Shown here one piece after another: positions 11,985 to 22,021 of a stretch of 64,000 nt of DNA. The notes below the pieces were generated by a model, which made no database searches, had not been told where the DNA came from, and saw nothing but the letters and a program-made list of their open reading frames with translations. The translations under genes and the position numbers were made by a program. Position 1 is the stretch's first letter; the number at the start of each line of letters is the position of its first letter. The stretch comes from Georgenia faecalis (GTDB lineage: Bacteria > Actinomycetota > Actinomycetes > Actinomycetales > Actinomycetaceae), in NCBI RefSeq assembly GCF_003710105.1, contig NZ_CP033325.1, forward strand, positions 930,001 through 994,000, given 5' to 3'.

Positions 11985-13829
11985 ATGGCCAAGGGACCAG
12001 TCCCCGCGCCGCCGCGGTCCACGCCGCGCCCATCCGTCCACCCCGCACCGGTGGCGGTGGACGTACCGGCGTCGGTGACCGAGAAGGTCAGCGGGGCGGC
12101 GAGCATCGTCCGCTCGCTGGAGGAGGTCGGCGCCGAGGTCATCTTCGGCATCCCCGGCGGGGCGATCCTGCCCACGTACGACCCGCTCTTCGACTCCACG
12201 CGCCTGCGGCACATCCTCGTGCGTCACGAGCAGGGCGCCGGCCACGCGGCCACCGGCTACGCGGCGGCGACCGGACGCGTCGGGGTCTGCATGGCGACCT
12301 CCGGCCCGGGCGCGACGAACCTCATCACCGCCCTGGCCGACGCCAACATGGACTCCATCCCCATCGTCGCCATCACGGGCCAGGTGGGTGCCTCCGCGAT
12401 CGGCACGGACGCCTTCCAGGAGGCGGACATCGTCGGGGCGACCATGCCGGTGACGAAGCACTCCTTCCTCGTCACCGACGCGGACGACATCCCCGCCCGC
12501 ATCGCCGAGGCGTTCCACATCGCCTCCACCGGGCGCCCGGGCCCCGTCCTCGTCGACATCGCCAAGAGCGCCCAGCAGGCCCCGACGACGTTCCGCTGGC
12601 CGGTCGAGCTCGACCTGCCGGGCTACCGGCCCGTGGCCAAGCCCCACGCCCGCCAGGTGCGCGAGGCCGCCCGGCTCATCGCCACCGCCCGGCGCCCGGT
12701 GCTCTACGTGGGCGGCGGCGTCATCCGCTCCGGCGCCTCCGCGGAGCTGCGCCAGCTCACCGACGCCTCCGGCGCCCCCGTGGTCACCACCCTCATGGCC
12801 CGCGGCGCCCTGCCCGACTCCCACCCGCAGCACCTCGGCATGCCCGGGATGCACGGCACCGTGGCCGCCGTCGCCGCCCTGCAGCAGGCCGACCTGCTCA
12901 TCACGCTCGGCGCCCGGTTCGACGACCGGGTGACCGGCCAGCTCTCCAGCTTCGCGCCCAACGCGACGGTCATCCACGCCGACATCGACCCGGCGGAGAT
13001 CTCCAAGAACCGCACGGCCGACGTGCCGATCGTCGGTGACCTCAAGGAGGTCATCGCCGACCTCGTCGTCGAGCTCGGTCACGCGCACGCCCAGCACGGC
13101 AAGCCCGACCTCGGGGCGTGGTGGCACCGCCTGGACGACCTCCGCTCGACGTACCCGCTGGGGTGGACGCCCACCGCCGACGGGCACGCGGCCCCGCAGC
13201 ACGTCATCAGCCGGATCGGCGAGATCGTCGGCCCGGAGGCGATCTACGTCGCGGGCGTGGGGCAGCACCAGATGTGGGCGGCGCAGTTCATCCGCTACGA
13301 GCGGCCCAACAGCTGGCTCAACTCGGGCGGCCTCGGCACCATGGGCTACGCGGTCCCCGCGGCCATGGGCGCCAAGGTGGGCGAGCCCGACCGGACGGTG
13401 TGGGCGATCGACGGCGACGGCTGCTTCCAGATGACCAACCAGGAGCTCGCCACCTGCGCGCTCGAGGGCATCCCGATCAAGGTCGCCGTCATCAACAACT
13501 CCTCGCTCGGCATGGTCCGCCAGTGGCAGACGCTGTTCTACGACTCGCGGTACTCCAACACCGACCTCAACACCGGCCACGAGACGCGGCGGATCCCCGA
13601 CTTTGTCAAGCTCGCCGAGGCCTACGGCTGCGTCGGGCTGCGGTGCGAGACGACGGCGGACATCGACGCGACGATCAAGCGGGCGATGGAGATCGACGAC
13701 CAGCCCGTCGTCGTCGACTTCGTCGTCAGCCGCGACGCCATGGTGTGGCCGATGGTCGCCGCCGGCGTGAGCAACGACGACATCCAGTACGCGCGGGGAA
13801 TGACCCCCGCGTGGGACCGCGACGAGTAA
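11985..13829 (+). CDS. ilvB: Acetolactate synthase, large catalytic subunit
   Basis: This enzyme joins two pyruvates to acetolactate, or pyruvate and 2-ketobutyrate to acetohydroxybutyrate, the first common step to Val, Leu and Ile. The 614 residues contain the N-terminal TPP domain with catalytic E82 ([10 protein letters not shown]), a central FAD-type domain, and the C-terminal TPP motif GDG at 477-479 followed by INNSS. The ATG at 11985 follows AGGAGG by a normal gap; the first 30 residues are Pro/Ala-rich and poorly conserved. An earlier ATG at 11925 abuts the attenuator T-run and has no binding site. It is the first structural gene of ilvBNC. Confidence 0.96.
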   Translation: MAKGPVPAPPRSTPRPSVHPAPVAVDVPASVTEKVSGAASIVRSLEEVGAEVIFGIPGGAILPTYDPLFDSTRLRHILVRHEQGAGHAATGYAAATGRVGVCMATSGPGATNLITALADANMDSIPIVAITGQVGASAIGTDAFQEADIVGATMPVTKHSFLVTDADDIPARIAEAFHIASTGRPGPVLVDIAKSAQQAPTTFRWPVELDLPGYRPVAKPHARQVREAARLIATARRPVLYVGGGVIRSGASAELRQLTDASGAPVVTTLMARGALPDSHPQHLGMPGMHGTVAAVAALQQADLLITLGARFDDRVTGQLSSFAPNATVIHADIDPAEISKNRTADVPIVGDLKEVIADLVVELGHAHAQHGKPDLGAWWHRLDDLRSTYPLGWTPTADGHAAPQHVISRIGEIVGPEAIYVAGVGQHQMWAAQFIRYERPNSWLNSGGLGTMGYAVPAAMGAKVGEPDRTVWAIDGDGCFQMTNQELATCALEGIPIKVAVINNSSLGMVRQWQTLFYDSRYSNTDLNTGHETRRIPDFVKLAEAYGCVGLRCETTADIDATIKRAMEIDDQPVVVDFVVSRDAMVWPMVAAGVSNDDIQYARGMTPAWDRDE

Positions 13830-13840
13830 GGGACGCGACG

Positions 13841-14365
13841 ATGAGCACCCGACACACCCTCTCCGTCCTCGTGGAGAACAAGCCCGGCGTCCTCACGCGG
13901 GTCTCCGCCCTCTTCGCGCGCCGCGCGTTCAACATCCACTCGCTCGCCGTGGGGCCGACGGAGCACCCGGAGATCTCCCGGATCACCGTCGTCGTCGACG
14001 CCGCCGAGCTGCCGCTCGAGCAGGTGACCAAGCAGCTCAACAAGCTCATCAACGTGCTGAAGATCGTCGAGCTCGAGCCCGAGGCATCGGTCCAGCGCGA
14101 GCTGCTCCTCGTCAAGGTCCGCGCCGACGACGCCTCGCGGACCGCGGTCCTCCAGGTCGTCGAGCTGTTCCGGGCGCACGTCGTGGACGTGAGCCCGGAG
14201 GCCGTCACCATCGAGGCCACGGGCGCCCACGGCAAGCTCGACGCGCTGCTCACGGCGCTCGAGCCGCACGGCATCCGGGAGATCGTCCAGTCCGGTACGG
14301 TCGCGATCGCCCGCGGCCCGCGGTCGATGACCGACCGCGCGCTCGAGCGGCTACGCAGCGCCTGA
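13841..14365 (+). CDS. ilvN: Acetolactate synthase, small regulatory subunit
   Basis: A 174-residue regulatory partner of IlvB. The N-terminal ACT domain (about residues 4-78) shows VLVENKPGVLTRVSALFARR and FNIHSLAVGPTE, the region that binds the feedback inhibitor valine in the family. The C-terminal half, with RELLLVKV near residue 88, forms the second domain that activates IlvB. It starts 11 bases after the ilvB stop, so the two are co-transcribed. Confidence 0.96.
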   Translation: MSTRHTLSVLVENKPGVLTRVSALFARRAFNIHSLAVGPTEHPEISRITVVVDAAELPLEQVTKQLNKLINVLKIVELEPEASVQRELLLVKVRADDASRTAVLQVVELFRAHVVDVSPEAVTIEATGAHGKLDALLTALEPHGIREIVQSGTVAIARGPRSMTDRALERLRSA

Positions 14366-15436
<1,071 letters not shown>

Positions 15437-15499
15437 CCCCGGTCGCCGACTTCGGTCGTTGAGCGACCAGCCCCGTCGCTGACCGCTCAGCCCCCACGC

Positions 15500-15534
15500 A
15501 CGACGCCGCCCCGCTGGTCGCGGGGCGGCGTCGT
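15500..15534 (+). terminator. Terminator of ilvBNC
   Basis: Perfect 15-bp stem: 15500-15514 pairs with 15520-15534 around a TGGTC loop, 63 bases after the ilvC stop. The next gene is on the other strand, so it may act both ways. Confidence 0.8.
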
Positions 15535-15600
15535 CGTCTGTGCTGGTGCTGGTGCCGGCCGTGGAGGGCCGCGCCAGGCGCCCGGCGCGGCGGGCCGCGG

Positions 15601-16218
15601 TCAGGTGAGGATCGGCACCTGGAGGGGGTAGCGGTACGCCTCGCCGCGGCGCGCGCTCATCGCGCCCTTGATGGAGAAGACGACCTGCAGGAGGAACGCG
15701 CCGATCCACAGGACGATGGCGACCGGGATGAGCAGCAGGGTGACGAAGCAGATCCAGCCCGCGATGGTGGCGACCCACACGCTGATGTTGAAGTTGAACG
15801 AGCTCGCCGCCGCGTTGCGCACCAGGGGGCTGCGGTCCTTGAAGAGGAACCACAGGACGAGCGGCGCCACGAAGCCAAGGAACCCGGCGCTGAAGACCAT
15901 GGCGATGAGCGGCGACAGGTGCGTGAGCACCGCGATGGTCCGCTCGTCGCTGCCGGCAGGCGGGGTTCCAGGCTGGGACCCGCCGTAGGGCGCGCTGTAC
16001 CCGGGCTCGTAGCCGCCCGTGGGCGCGCCGTACCCGCTTGAGGGGTCGGAGTACCCGCCCGAGGGGGTGCCGCCGTAGGGCGTGCCGTAGCCGCCGGGCT
16101 GGGTGCCGTACCCGGAGCCCGAGCCCGCCGGCGGGTACCCGCCCGAGGCCGAGCGGTACGGGTCGTCCCCGGTGGGCGGCTCCCCACCGGGCGGGGGCGG
16201 CGGCAGCTGGCTGCTCAT
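15601..16218 (-). CDS. DUF4870 membrane protein with Gly/Pro/Tyr-rich N-terminus
   Basis: A 205-residue membrane protein. Residues 1-92 are low complexity, rich in Pro, Gly, Tyr and Ser (SGGYPPAG, PSGGYSDP-type repeats). The rest has DERTIAVLTHLSPLIAMVFSAG, a DUF4870 signature, and three hydrophobic segments. GAAGGA lies six bases before the ATG. Small DUF4870 proteins are common in actinobacteria and have no settled function. It stands alone, converging on ilvC. Confidence 0.85.
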   Translation of the reverse strand: MSSQLPPPPPGGEPPTGDDPYRSASGGYPPAGSGSGYGTQPGGYGTPYGGTPSGGYSDPSSGYGAPTGGYEPGYSAPYGGSQPGTPPAGSDERTIAVLTHLSPLIAMVFSAGFLGFVAPLVLWFLFKDRSPLVRNAAASSFNFNISVWVATIAGWICFVTLLLIPVAIVLWIGAFLLQVVFSIKGAMSARRGEAYRYPLQVPILT

Positions 16219-16357
16219 GGCGTGTCCTTCGTCGCGAGGGAGAACGGTCACCACGAGCCTAGGCGCCCCGGAGGGAAGGCGCCCTGTCCGGGAGGCCCGG
16301 ACGTCCGGTGCGGCGCCGAGAGCGGCCGCGGTCGTCCCGCCCGCCGGGCGCACCTGC

Positions 16358-16363
16358 CAGACT
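16358..16363 (+). promoter_or_regulatory. -10 box of the ASCH gene (leaderless)
   Basis: CAGACT ends six bases before the ATG at 16370, and no ribosome binding site is visible. Confidence 0.45.
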
Positions 16364-16369
16364 CACCCC

Positions 16370-17011
16370 ATGGACGACGACGCAGCACGACCGGACGCGT
16401 ACGACGGCGATGCCACCCAGGCCGACGGTGGGCCCCTCGACGGGGAGGACCTCGGTGGTCCCGCCGCGGCGGAGGGGACGGACGCCGACCAGGACGCGGT
16501 GATCGAGGCGTACTGGCAGCTCACCCGTAAGCGGGCCGGCATCAACCGGCTCGACGTCATCATCGGCCAGGCGCCGCTGAGCAACGTCGTCCCGCCGGCC
16601 TGGGCCTTCGGCGGCACGCCCGAGGAGGCCGACGCGCTCCTCGACCTCGTGCTGGCCGGGAACAAGACGGCGACGACGTCGGCGCAGTGGGAGTACGAGG
16701 AGGCCGACGCCCCGCTTCCCGCCGTCGGCGACCTCTCCATCATCCTCGACGGCAGCGGGCGCCCGCGCGCCCTCATCGTCACCACCGCCGTCGACGTCGT
16801 GCCGTTCGACGCGGTCGACGCCGAGCACGCCCGGGCGGAGGGGGAGGGGTCCCTCGAGGACTGGCGGGCCGCCCACACCCGCCTCTTCGGCGACGTGGCC
16901 CGCGCCGTGGGCCGCACGCTCGCCGAGGACATGCCAGTCGTGCTCGAGCGCTTCCGGCTCCTCGACCCGAAGGCTCCGCGGGAGGACGCCCCGGCACCGG
17001 TCGCATCCTGA
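16370..17011 (+). CDS. ASCH domain protein
   Basis: A 213-residue protein with an acidic N-terminal 45 residues, then an ASCH domain. The domain shows AFGGTPEEADALLDLVLAGNKTATTS, VGDLSIILDGSGRP and TTAVDVVPFDAVDAEHARAEGEGS. ASCH proteins have a PUA-like fold thought to bind RNA or modified nucleosides; some are nucleosidases. The ATG is chosen by the -10 box six bases upstream. It lies between DUF4870 (divergent) and leuB, with no obvious link to amino acid synthesis. Confidence 0.85.
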   Translation: MDDDAARPDAYDGDATQADGGPLDGEDLGGPAAAEGTDADQDAVIEAYWQLTRKRAGINRLDVIIGQAPLSNVVPPAWAFGGTPEEADALLDLVLAGNKTATTSAQWEYEEADAPLPAVGDLSIILDGSGRPRALIVTTAVDVVPFDAVDAEHARAEGEGSLEDWRAAHTRLFGDVARAVGRTLAEDMPVVLERFRLLDPKAPREDAPAPVAS

Positions 17012-17042
17012 GATGGGCGTCCCGCGCACTGGGACGCCCGCC

Positions 17043-17048
17043 TAGCAT
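17043..17048 (+). promoter_or_regulatory. -10 box of leuB (leaderless)
   Basis: TAGCAT ends six bases before the leuB ATG. There is no purine-rich binding site between them. Confidence 0.55.
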
Positions 17049-17054
17049 CACCGC

Positions 17055-18092
17055 ATGACGCGCAGCATCGATGTGGCAGTGGTGGCGGGCGACGGGATCG
17101 GTCCGGAGGTGACGGCCGAGGGCCTCAAGGTGCTCGACGCGGTCCTCGCCGGCTCCGGCACGACCGTGCGGACCACGCCCTTCGACCTGGGTGCGGCGCG
17201 CTGGCACCGCACCGGGGAGACCCTCCCCGACGCCGACCTCGAGGCCATCCGCGGCCACGACGCGATCCTCCTCGGCGCCGTCGGCGACCCGGGCGTGCCC
17301 AGCGGGGTGCTCGAACGCGGGCTGCTCCTCAAGCTCCGCTTCGCGCTCGACCACTACGTCAACCTCCGCCCCTCCCGGCTGTTCCCCGGCGTCGCGACGC
17401 CGCTCGCCGCGCCCGGCGAGGTCGACTTCGTCGTCGTGCGCGAGGGGACCGAGGGCCCCTACGTCGGCAACGGTGGCGCGATCCGCGTCGGGACCCCGCA
17501 CGAGGTCGCCAACGAGGTGAGCGTCAACACCGCCTTCGGCGTCGAGCGCGTCGTCCGTGACGCCTTCGCGCGGGCGACGGCCCGGCCCCGCAAGCAGCTC
17601 ACCCTTGTCCACAAGCACAACGTCCTCGTCCACGCGGGCCACCTGTGGCGGCGCACGGTCGAGGCGGTCGGCGCCGATTTCCCCGACGTCACGGTCGACT
17701 ACGTCCACGTCGACGCGGCGATGATCTACCTGGTGACGAACCCGTCGCGCTTCGACGTCATCGTCACCGACAACCTCTTCGGGGACATCGTCACCGACCT
17801 CGCCGCGGCGATCACCGGCGGCATCGGGCTTGCCGCGTCGGGGAACGTCAACCCCGACCGCACGACGCCGAGCATGTTCGAGCCGGTCCACGGGTCCGCC
17901 CCGGACATCGCCGGCCAGGGCAAGGCGGACCCGACGGCCGCCGTCCTGTCGGTGGCGCTCATGCTCGAGCACCTGGGCCTCGCCGACGAGGCGCGCCGCA
18001 TCGAGACCGCCGTCGCGGCGGACCTCGCCGCGCGTGGCACCGCGGTACGGAGCACCGCCGAGGTCGGGGACGCGCTCGCCGCAGCCGTCTGA
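17055..18092 (+). CDS. leuB: 3-isopropylmalate dehydrogenase
   Basis: This enzyme oxidises and decarboxylates 3-isopropylmalate to 2-ketoisocaproate in leucine synthesis; in citramalate-using organisms it also acts on 3-methylmalate for isoleucine. The 345 residues show GDGIGPEV at the start, LVHKHNVL near 175, and [31 protein letters not shown] near 235-265, where the metal-binding aspartates lie. No leuA, leuC or leuD is present in this window. Its placement beside cimA and ilvE fits the double role. Confidence 0.95.
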   Translation: MTRSIDVAVVAGDGIGPEVTAEGLKVLDAVLAGSGTTVRTTPFDLGAARWHRTGETLPDADLEAIRGHDAILLGAVGDPGVPSGVLERGLLLKLRFALDHYVNLRPSRLFPGVATPLAAPGEVDFVVVREGTEGPYVGNGGAIRVGTPHEVANEVSVNTAFGVERVVRDAFARATARPRKQLTLVHKHNVLVHAGHLWRRTVEAVGADFPDVTVDYVHVDAAMIYLVTNPSRFDVIVTDNLFGDIVTDLAAAITGGIGLAASGNVNPDRTTPSMFEPVHGSAPDIAGQGKADPTAAVLSVALMLEHLGLADEARRIETAVAADLAARGTAVRSTAEVGDALAAAV

Positions 18093-18164
18093 CGCCGTGC
18101 CGGTGCACCCGGCGCCGTCGTACGGCTACGGTCATCCCAGTACACCGTGAACGGAGGCCATGAG

Positions 18165-19277
18165 ATGAGCACCCAGCCGGACGTCGTCGACGCCGGGGCG
18201 GCCTACACCGTCCTGCCCAGCTCGAGCCCGTGCACCTCCGAGGAGCGCGCGACGGCGCTGGCGGACCTGCGCTTCGGCGTGACGTTCACCGACCACATGG
18301 CCCGCGCGACGTGGACGCCGGACGCCCAGTGGCACGCGCACCGCGTCGAACGGTTCGCGCCGCTGCAGCTGTCCCCCGCGGCGTCCGTCCTCCACTACGC
18401 GCAGGAGATCTTCGAGGGGCTCAAGGCCTACCGGCACTCCGACGGGTCGGTGTGGTCCTTCCGCCCCGAGGTCAACGCGCGCCGGTTCGCCGCATCCGCG
18501 CGGCGCCTGGCCATGCCCGAGCTCCCGGTCGCCGACTTCCTCGGCTCCCTCACCGCGCTCGTGGAGACCGACCTCGAGTGGGTGCCCGCCAGCGACGGCG
18601 CCAGCCTGTACCTGCGGCCCTTCATGATCGCCACCGAGCCGTTCCTCGGCGTGCGTCCCTCGCACGTCTACGACTACGTCGTCATCGCCTCTCCGGTCGG
18701 CCCGTACTTCGCGCACGGCTTCCAGCCGGTCTCGATCTGGGTCGCGCAGGACTACCACCGCGCGGGTCCCGGTGGCACCGGCGCCGCGAAGTTCGGCGGC
18801 AACTACGCGGCGAGCCTGCTGCCGCAGCAGGCCGCGCACGCCCACGGCTTCGACCAGGTGTGCTTCCTCGACGCCGCCACCGGTGCGAACCTCGAGGAGC
18901 TCGGCGGCATGAACGTCTTCGTCGTCGGGGCGGACGGGCGCGTGAGCACCCCGGCCCTCACCGGCTCCATCCTCGAGGGGGTCACCCGCTCGTCGATCCT
19001 CCAGCTCCTCGCCGAGGACGGCTGCGACGTCGCCGAGACGCAGATCCCGCTCGCCGACCTGCTCGCCGGCATCCGCAGCGGCGAGGTCCGTGAGGTCTTC
19101 GCGTGCGGCACGGCCGCCGTGGTGACGCCCATCGGCCGGCTCGCGGGCGAGGGGTTCGACGTCACGGTCGGCGACGGCGGCCCGGGCCCCGTCACCGAGG
19201 GGCTCTACCGCCGGCTCACCGACATCCAGTTCGGGCGGGCGGCGGACCAGCACGGCTGGATGCGCCAGCTCGTCTGA
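18165..19277 (+). CDS. ilvE: Branched-chain amino acid aminotransferase
   Basis: A PLP enzyme that transfers an amino group from glutamate to the keto acids of Val, Leu and Ile, the last pathway step. The 370-residue length fits the class IV family's longer type. The PLP lysine lies in GGTGAAKFGGNYAAS near residue 209. EEIFEGLKAYR-type text near residue 80 and the C-terminal EVFACGTAAVVTPIG are family marks. The ATG at 18165 follows GGAGG by seven bases. It starts 72 bases after leuB and has a possible -10 (TACGGT near 18127), so it may have its own promoter. Confidence 0.95.
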   Translation: MSTQPDVVDAGAAYTVLPSSSPCTSEERATALADLRFGVTFTDHMARATWTPDAQWHAHRVERFAPLQLSPAASVLHYAQEIFEGLKAYRHSDGSVWSFRPEVNARRFAASARRLAMPELPVADFLGSLTALVETDLEWVPASDGASLYLRPFMIATEPFLGVRPSHVYDYVVIASPVGPYFAHGFQPVSIWVAQDYHRAGPGGTGAAKFGGNYAASLLPQQAAHAHGFDQVCFLDAATGANLEELGGMNVFVVGADGRVSTPALTGSILEGVTRSSILQLLAEDGCDVAETQIPLADLLAGIRSGEVREVFACGTAAVVTPIGRLAGEGFDVTVGDGGPGPVTEGLYRRLTDIQFGRAADQHGWMRQLV

Positions 19278-19326
19278 CGCTGCGGGCGGGCGGCCGCCTT
19301 GGCGGTGCGCCGCGCCCGCTCCCGCG

Positions 19327-19444
19327 GGCCGGGCCCGCCCACGCGTCGGGCGGCGCCCCGCCGTCGCCCGTGCGGAACCCGCCCCACGCCGCGGACAGGC
19401 GCCCGCCACGCCGCGGCCGGGCCCGCCCACGCGTCGGGCGGCGC
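19327..19444. repeat. 30-bp perfect direct repeat in the ilvE-cimA gap
   Basis: The same 30 bases occur at 19327-19356 and 19415-19444, 88 bases apart start to start. Each copy contains a 6-bp hairpin, CCGCCC and GGGCGG around a seven-base loop. Shorter ACGCCGCGG repeats lie between. Together with the cimA leader it fills the 445 bases between ilvE and cimA. Confidence 0.75.
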
Positions 19445-19503
19445 TCACCCCACGACTCGCCTCACGCCTCGGGCGGTCGTGGCCTGCGTCACGGTGCGTG
19501 TGG

Positions 19504-19509
19504 CATGAT
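19504..19509 (+). promoter_or_regulatory. Possible -10 box of the cimA leader
   Basis: CATGAT ends seven bases before the GTG that opens the leader frame, the same spacing as in the ilvB leader. No clear -35 box is seen. Confidence 0.35.
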
Positions 19510-19516
19510 GGCGCGC

Positions 19517-19546
19517 GTGATGCAGTCCCGGCTCATTATCGGCTAG
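19517..19546 (+). CDS. cimA leader peptide
   Basis: A nine-codon frame read GTG-ATG-CAG onward as MMQSRLIIG, ending TAG. It carries adjacent Leu-Ile-Ile codons, fitting a gene for isoleucine synthesis. In-frame ATGs at 19505 and 19508 would give up to 13 residues. As in the ilvB leader, the TAG abuts the first arm of a hairpin, and a T-rich terminator follows. Confidence 0.65.
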   Translation: MMQSRLIIG

Positions 19547-19602
19547 CGCACGCGGCTCACCCGCCACGTGCGCAAACCTCCCGTACCACGGGGGGTTTTT
19601 TT
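19546..19602 (+). terminator. cimA attenuator: early hairpin plus intrinsic terminator
   Basis: The first hairpin pairs GCGCACG (19546-19552) with CGTGCGC (19567-19573), with inner CGG/CCG pairs. The terminator pairs AACCTCCCGT (19575-19584) with ACGGGGGGTT (19588-19597), ten pairs with one G-T, around an ACC loop, and the T-run extends to 19602. It precedes the cimA start by 120 bases. Confidence 0.8.
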
Positions 19603-19722
19603 GTTGCCGGGCACCGCGACCGGTGACGTCCTCGGCGGACAAGATGAACCGACGAGGCGATACGGCACCCACCCCGTGCCGATGAGCCGGGACGCACACG
19701 CCGGCACACAGGAGTGAGAACA

Positions 19723-21345
19723 ATGAGCACGACGACGAACGCGGACGCCGCCACCGACGGTCCCACCGTCGAGGTCTACGACACGACCCTGCGCGACGGC
19801 GCCCAGCAGGAGGGCATGAACCTCTCGGTCGCCGACAAGCTGGCGATCGCCCCGCTCCTCGACGAGCTCGGCGTGGGCTACATCGAGGGCGGCTGGCCGG
19901 GCGCCATCCCCAAGGACACGGAGTTCTTCGCGCGCGCCGCGAAGGAGCTCGAGCTGCGTCACGCGCGGTTCGCGGCCTTCGGCGCGACGTGCAAGCCGGG
20001 GACCCAGCCCCACGCCGACCCGCAGGTCCGCGCCCTCGTCGACTCCGGCGCGCCCGTCGTCACGCTCGTCGCCAAGAGCGACATCCGCCACGTCGAGCGT
20101 GCGCTGCGGACCGACGGCGCGGAGAACCTCCGGATGATCGCCGAGACGGTCCGCTACCTGCGCGAGGCGGACCGCGACGTCATCCTCGACGCCGAGCACT
20201 TCTTCGACGGGTACCGGTTCGACGCCGACTACGCCACGGCGGCCATCCGTACCGCGCTCGACGCCGGTGCGCGGGTAGCGGTCCTGTGCGACACCAACGG
20301 CGGCATGCTGCCCCACTGGGTCGGCGAGGTCGTCGCCGAGGTGCGCGGCCAGGTCGACGGGCTGCTGGGCATCCACGCCCACAACGACACCGGCTGCGCC
20401 GTCGCCAACACCATCGCCGCCGTCGAGGCCGGGGCGCGGCACGTCCAGGGCACCGTCAACGGCTACGGCGAGCGGACGGGAAACGCGGACCTCGTCACCG
20501 TCGTCGCCAACCTCGAGCTCAAGCTCGCCGCGCCCGTGCTCGCGGGCGGTGGGCTGCGGGAGGCCAGCCGCCTGTCCCACGCGATCAGCGAGATCACCAA
20601 CATCAGCCCGTACGGGCGCCAGCCGTACGTCGGCGCGAGCGCCTTCGCCCACAAGGCGGGGCTGCACGCCAGCGCCATCCGGGTGGACCCGGACCTCTAC
20701 CAGCACGTCGACCCCGTCGCCGTCGGCAACGACATGCGCATGCTCGTCTCCGACATGGCCGGACGGGCCAGCATCGAGCTCAAGGGGCGCGAGCTCGGCA
20801 TCGACCTGTCGGGGCGTTCCGACGTCCTCGGCCGCGTCACCGAGCGGGTCAAGGACGCCGAGGCGCAGGGGTACACCTTCGACGCCGCCGACGCCTCCTT
20901 CGAGCTGCTGCTGCGGGAGGAGCTCACCGGCACCCGCCCGACCTACTTCGGCGTCGAGAGCTGGCGGGCGAGCGTGCAGAGCCTGCCCGGGCACTCGAGC
21001 ATCACCATGGCCGAGGCGACCGTGAAGCTCCACACCGGGCAGGGCCGCGTGGTGCGCACCGGTGAGGGCAACGGGCCGGTCAACGCCCTCGACCATGCCC
21101 TGCGCGAGGCGCTCATCGACGTCTACCCCGAGCTCGAGGAGTTCGAGCTCATCGACTTCAAGGTGCGGATCCTCGACACCATGTCCGGCACGGACGCCGT
21201 TACGCGCGTCCTCATCGAGACCACGGACGGCGTCCACACGTGGAGCACGGTGGGCGTCGGGCCCGACATCATCGAGGCGAGCTGGGAGGCCCTCGTCGAC
21301 TCGGTGGTCTACGGCCTGCTCCATGCGGAGGTCGCACCGCGATGA
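19723..21345 (+). CDS. cimA: (R)-citramalate synthase
   Basis: This enzyme condenses pyruvate and acetyl-CoA to citramalate, opening the threonine-independent route to 2-ketobutyrate and isoleucine. The 540 residues have the DRE-TIM barrel start VYDTTLRDGAQQEGMNLSVADK, then GYIEGGWPGAIPKDTEFF, which is typical of CimA and not of LeuA. HAHNDTGCAVANT carries the metal-binding histidines, and GTVNGYGERTGNADL follows. The last 150 residues are the LeuA-type allosteric domain. The ATG at 19723 follows AGGAG by eight bases; an upstream in-frame ATG at 19714 overlaps that site. A homocitrate or isopropylmalate synthase role is less likely. Confidence 0.92.
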   Translation: MSTTTNADAATDGPTVEVYDTTLRDGAQQEGMNLSVADKLAIAPLLDELGVGYIEGGWPGAIPKDTEFFARAAKELELRHARFAAFGATCKPGTQPHADPQVRALVDSGAPVVTLVAKSDIRHVERALRTDGAENLRMIAETVRYLREADRDVILDAEHFFDGYRFDADYATAAIRTALDAGARVAVLCDTNGGMLPHWVGEVVAEVRGQVDGLLGIHAHNDTGCAVANTIAAVEAGARHVQGTVNGYGERTGNADLVTVVANLELKLAAPVLAGGGLREASRLSHAISEITNISPYGRQPYVGASAFAHKAGLHASAIRVDPDLYQHVDPVAVGNDMRMLVSDMAGRASIELKGRELGIDLSGRSDVLGRVTERVKDAEAQGYTFDAADASFELLLREELTGTRPTYFGVESWRASVQSLPGHSSITMAEATVKLHTGQGRVVRTGEGNGPVNALDHALREALIDVYPELEEFELIDFKVRILDTMSGTDAVTRVLIETTDGVHTWSTVGVGPDIIEASWEALVDSVVYGLLHAEVAPR

Positions 21346-21379
21346 GCGGGGTCCGGGTGGTCCGCGGGCGGGCGGCGAA

Positions 21380-22012
21380 GTGAGCGGTGGCCGGCCCGTG
21401 ACCGCGCCCGTGCGGGGGCGGCTCGCGAACGCCGTCGTCGAGCTGCGACCGCTGGAGCCGACGGATGCCTCGGCCCTGTTCGCCGCGCTGGACCATGACG
21501 AGGTGTGGGCCTACGGGTACGGCGGGCGGGAGGCGCGCCCCCGGGACGTCACCGGCATGGAGCAGTACATGGCGCGCCGGCTCACCGGGGGCACCGGTGG
21601 GGGCGTGGCGTGGGCCGTGGTCCGGTGCGAGGACGGCCGGCTCGTCGGTACGTCGACGTTGGGGGACATCGACCTGCCCAACGAGGCTGCCCACCTCGGC
21701 TGGACCGCGTACGACCCCGCCGTCTGGGGCACCACGATCAACCCGGCGACGAAGCTCGCGATCCTCACCCACGCGTTCGAGGGCTGTGGCCTCGGGCGCG
21801 TGAAGTTCCTCGTCGACGACCGGAACCTGCGCTCGCAGGCCGCCGTCGCGCGACTCGGGGCGGTGCGCGAGGGCGTGCTCCGGCGTCACCGGCCGCGCCG
21901 CGACGGCACGTGGCGCAACTCCGTCGTCTTCTCGGTCATCGTCGACGAGTGGCCCGCCGTGCGGGCCGGGCTCGAGCGGCGCCTCGGCAGGACGGGTACG
22001 CCGCGGCCGTAG
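21380..22012 (+). CDS. GNAT family N-acetyltransferase (RimJ-like)
   Basis: A 210-residue acetyltransferase of the RimJ/RimL type. It opens VELRPLEPTDASALFAAL, has GTSTLGDIDLPNEAAHLGW in the middle, and ends with VDDRNLRSQAAVARLGAVREGVLRRH, the usual acetyl-CoA-binding and C-terminal strand region. The start is uncertain: GTG at 21380 is used, and GTG at 21398 is possible; neither has a clear binding site. It begins 34 bases after cimA and may be read through from it. The acetyl acceptor is unknown. Confidence 0.82.
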   Translation: MSGGRPVTAPVRGRLANAVVELRPLEPTDASALFAALDHDEVWAYGYGGREARPRDVTGMEQYMARRLTGGTGGGVAWAVVRCEDGRLVGTSTLGDIDLPNEAAHLGWTAYDPAVWGTTINPATKLAILTHAFEGCGLGRVKFLVDDRNLRSQAAVARLGAVREGVLRRHRPRRDGTWRNSVVFSVIVDEWPAVRAGLERRLGRTGTPRP

Positions 22013-22015
22013 GGT
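22010..22015 (+). promoter_or_regulatory. -10 box of the lipoate ligase gene, overlapping a stop codon
   Basis: TAGGGT ends six bases before the ATG at 22022. Its TAG is also the stop codon of the GNAT gene. GAGG is only two bases from the ATG, too close to be a normal binding site. Confidence 0.45.
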
Positions 22016-22021
22016 GAGGCC

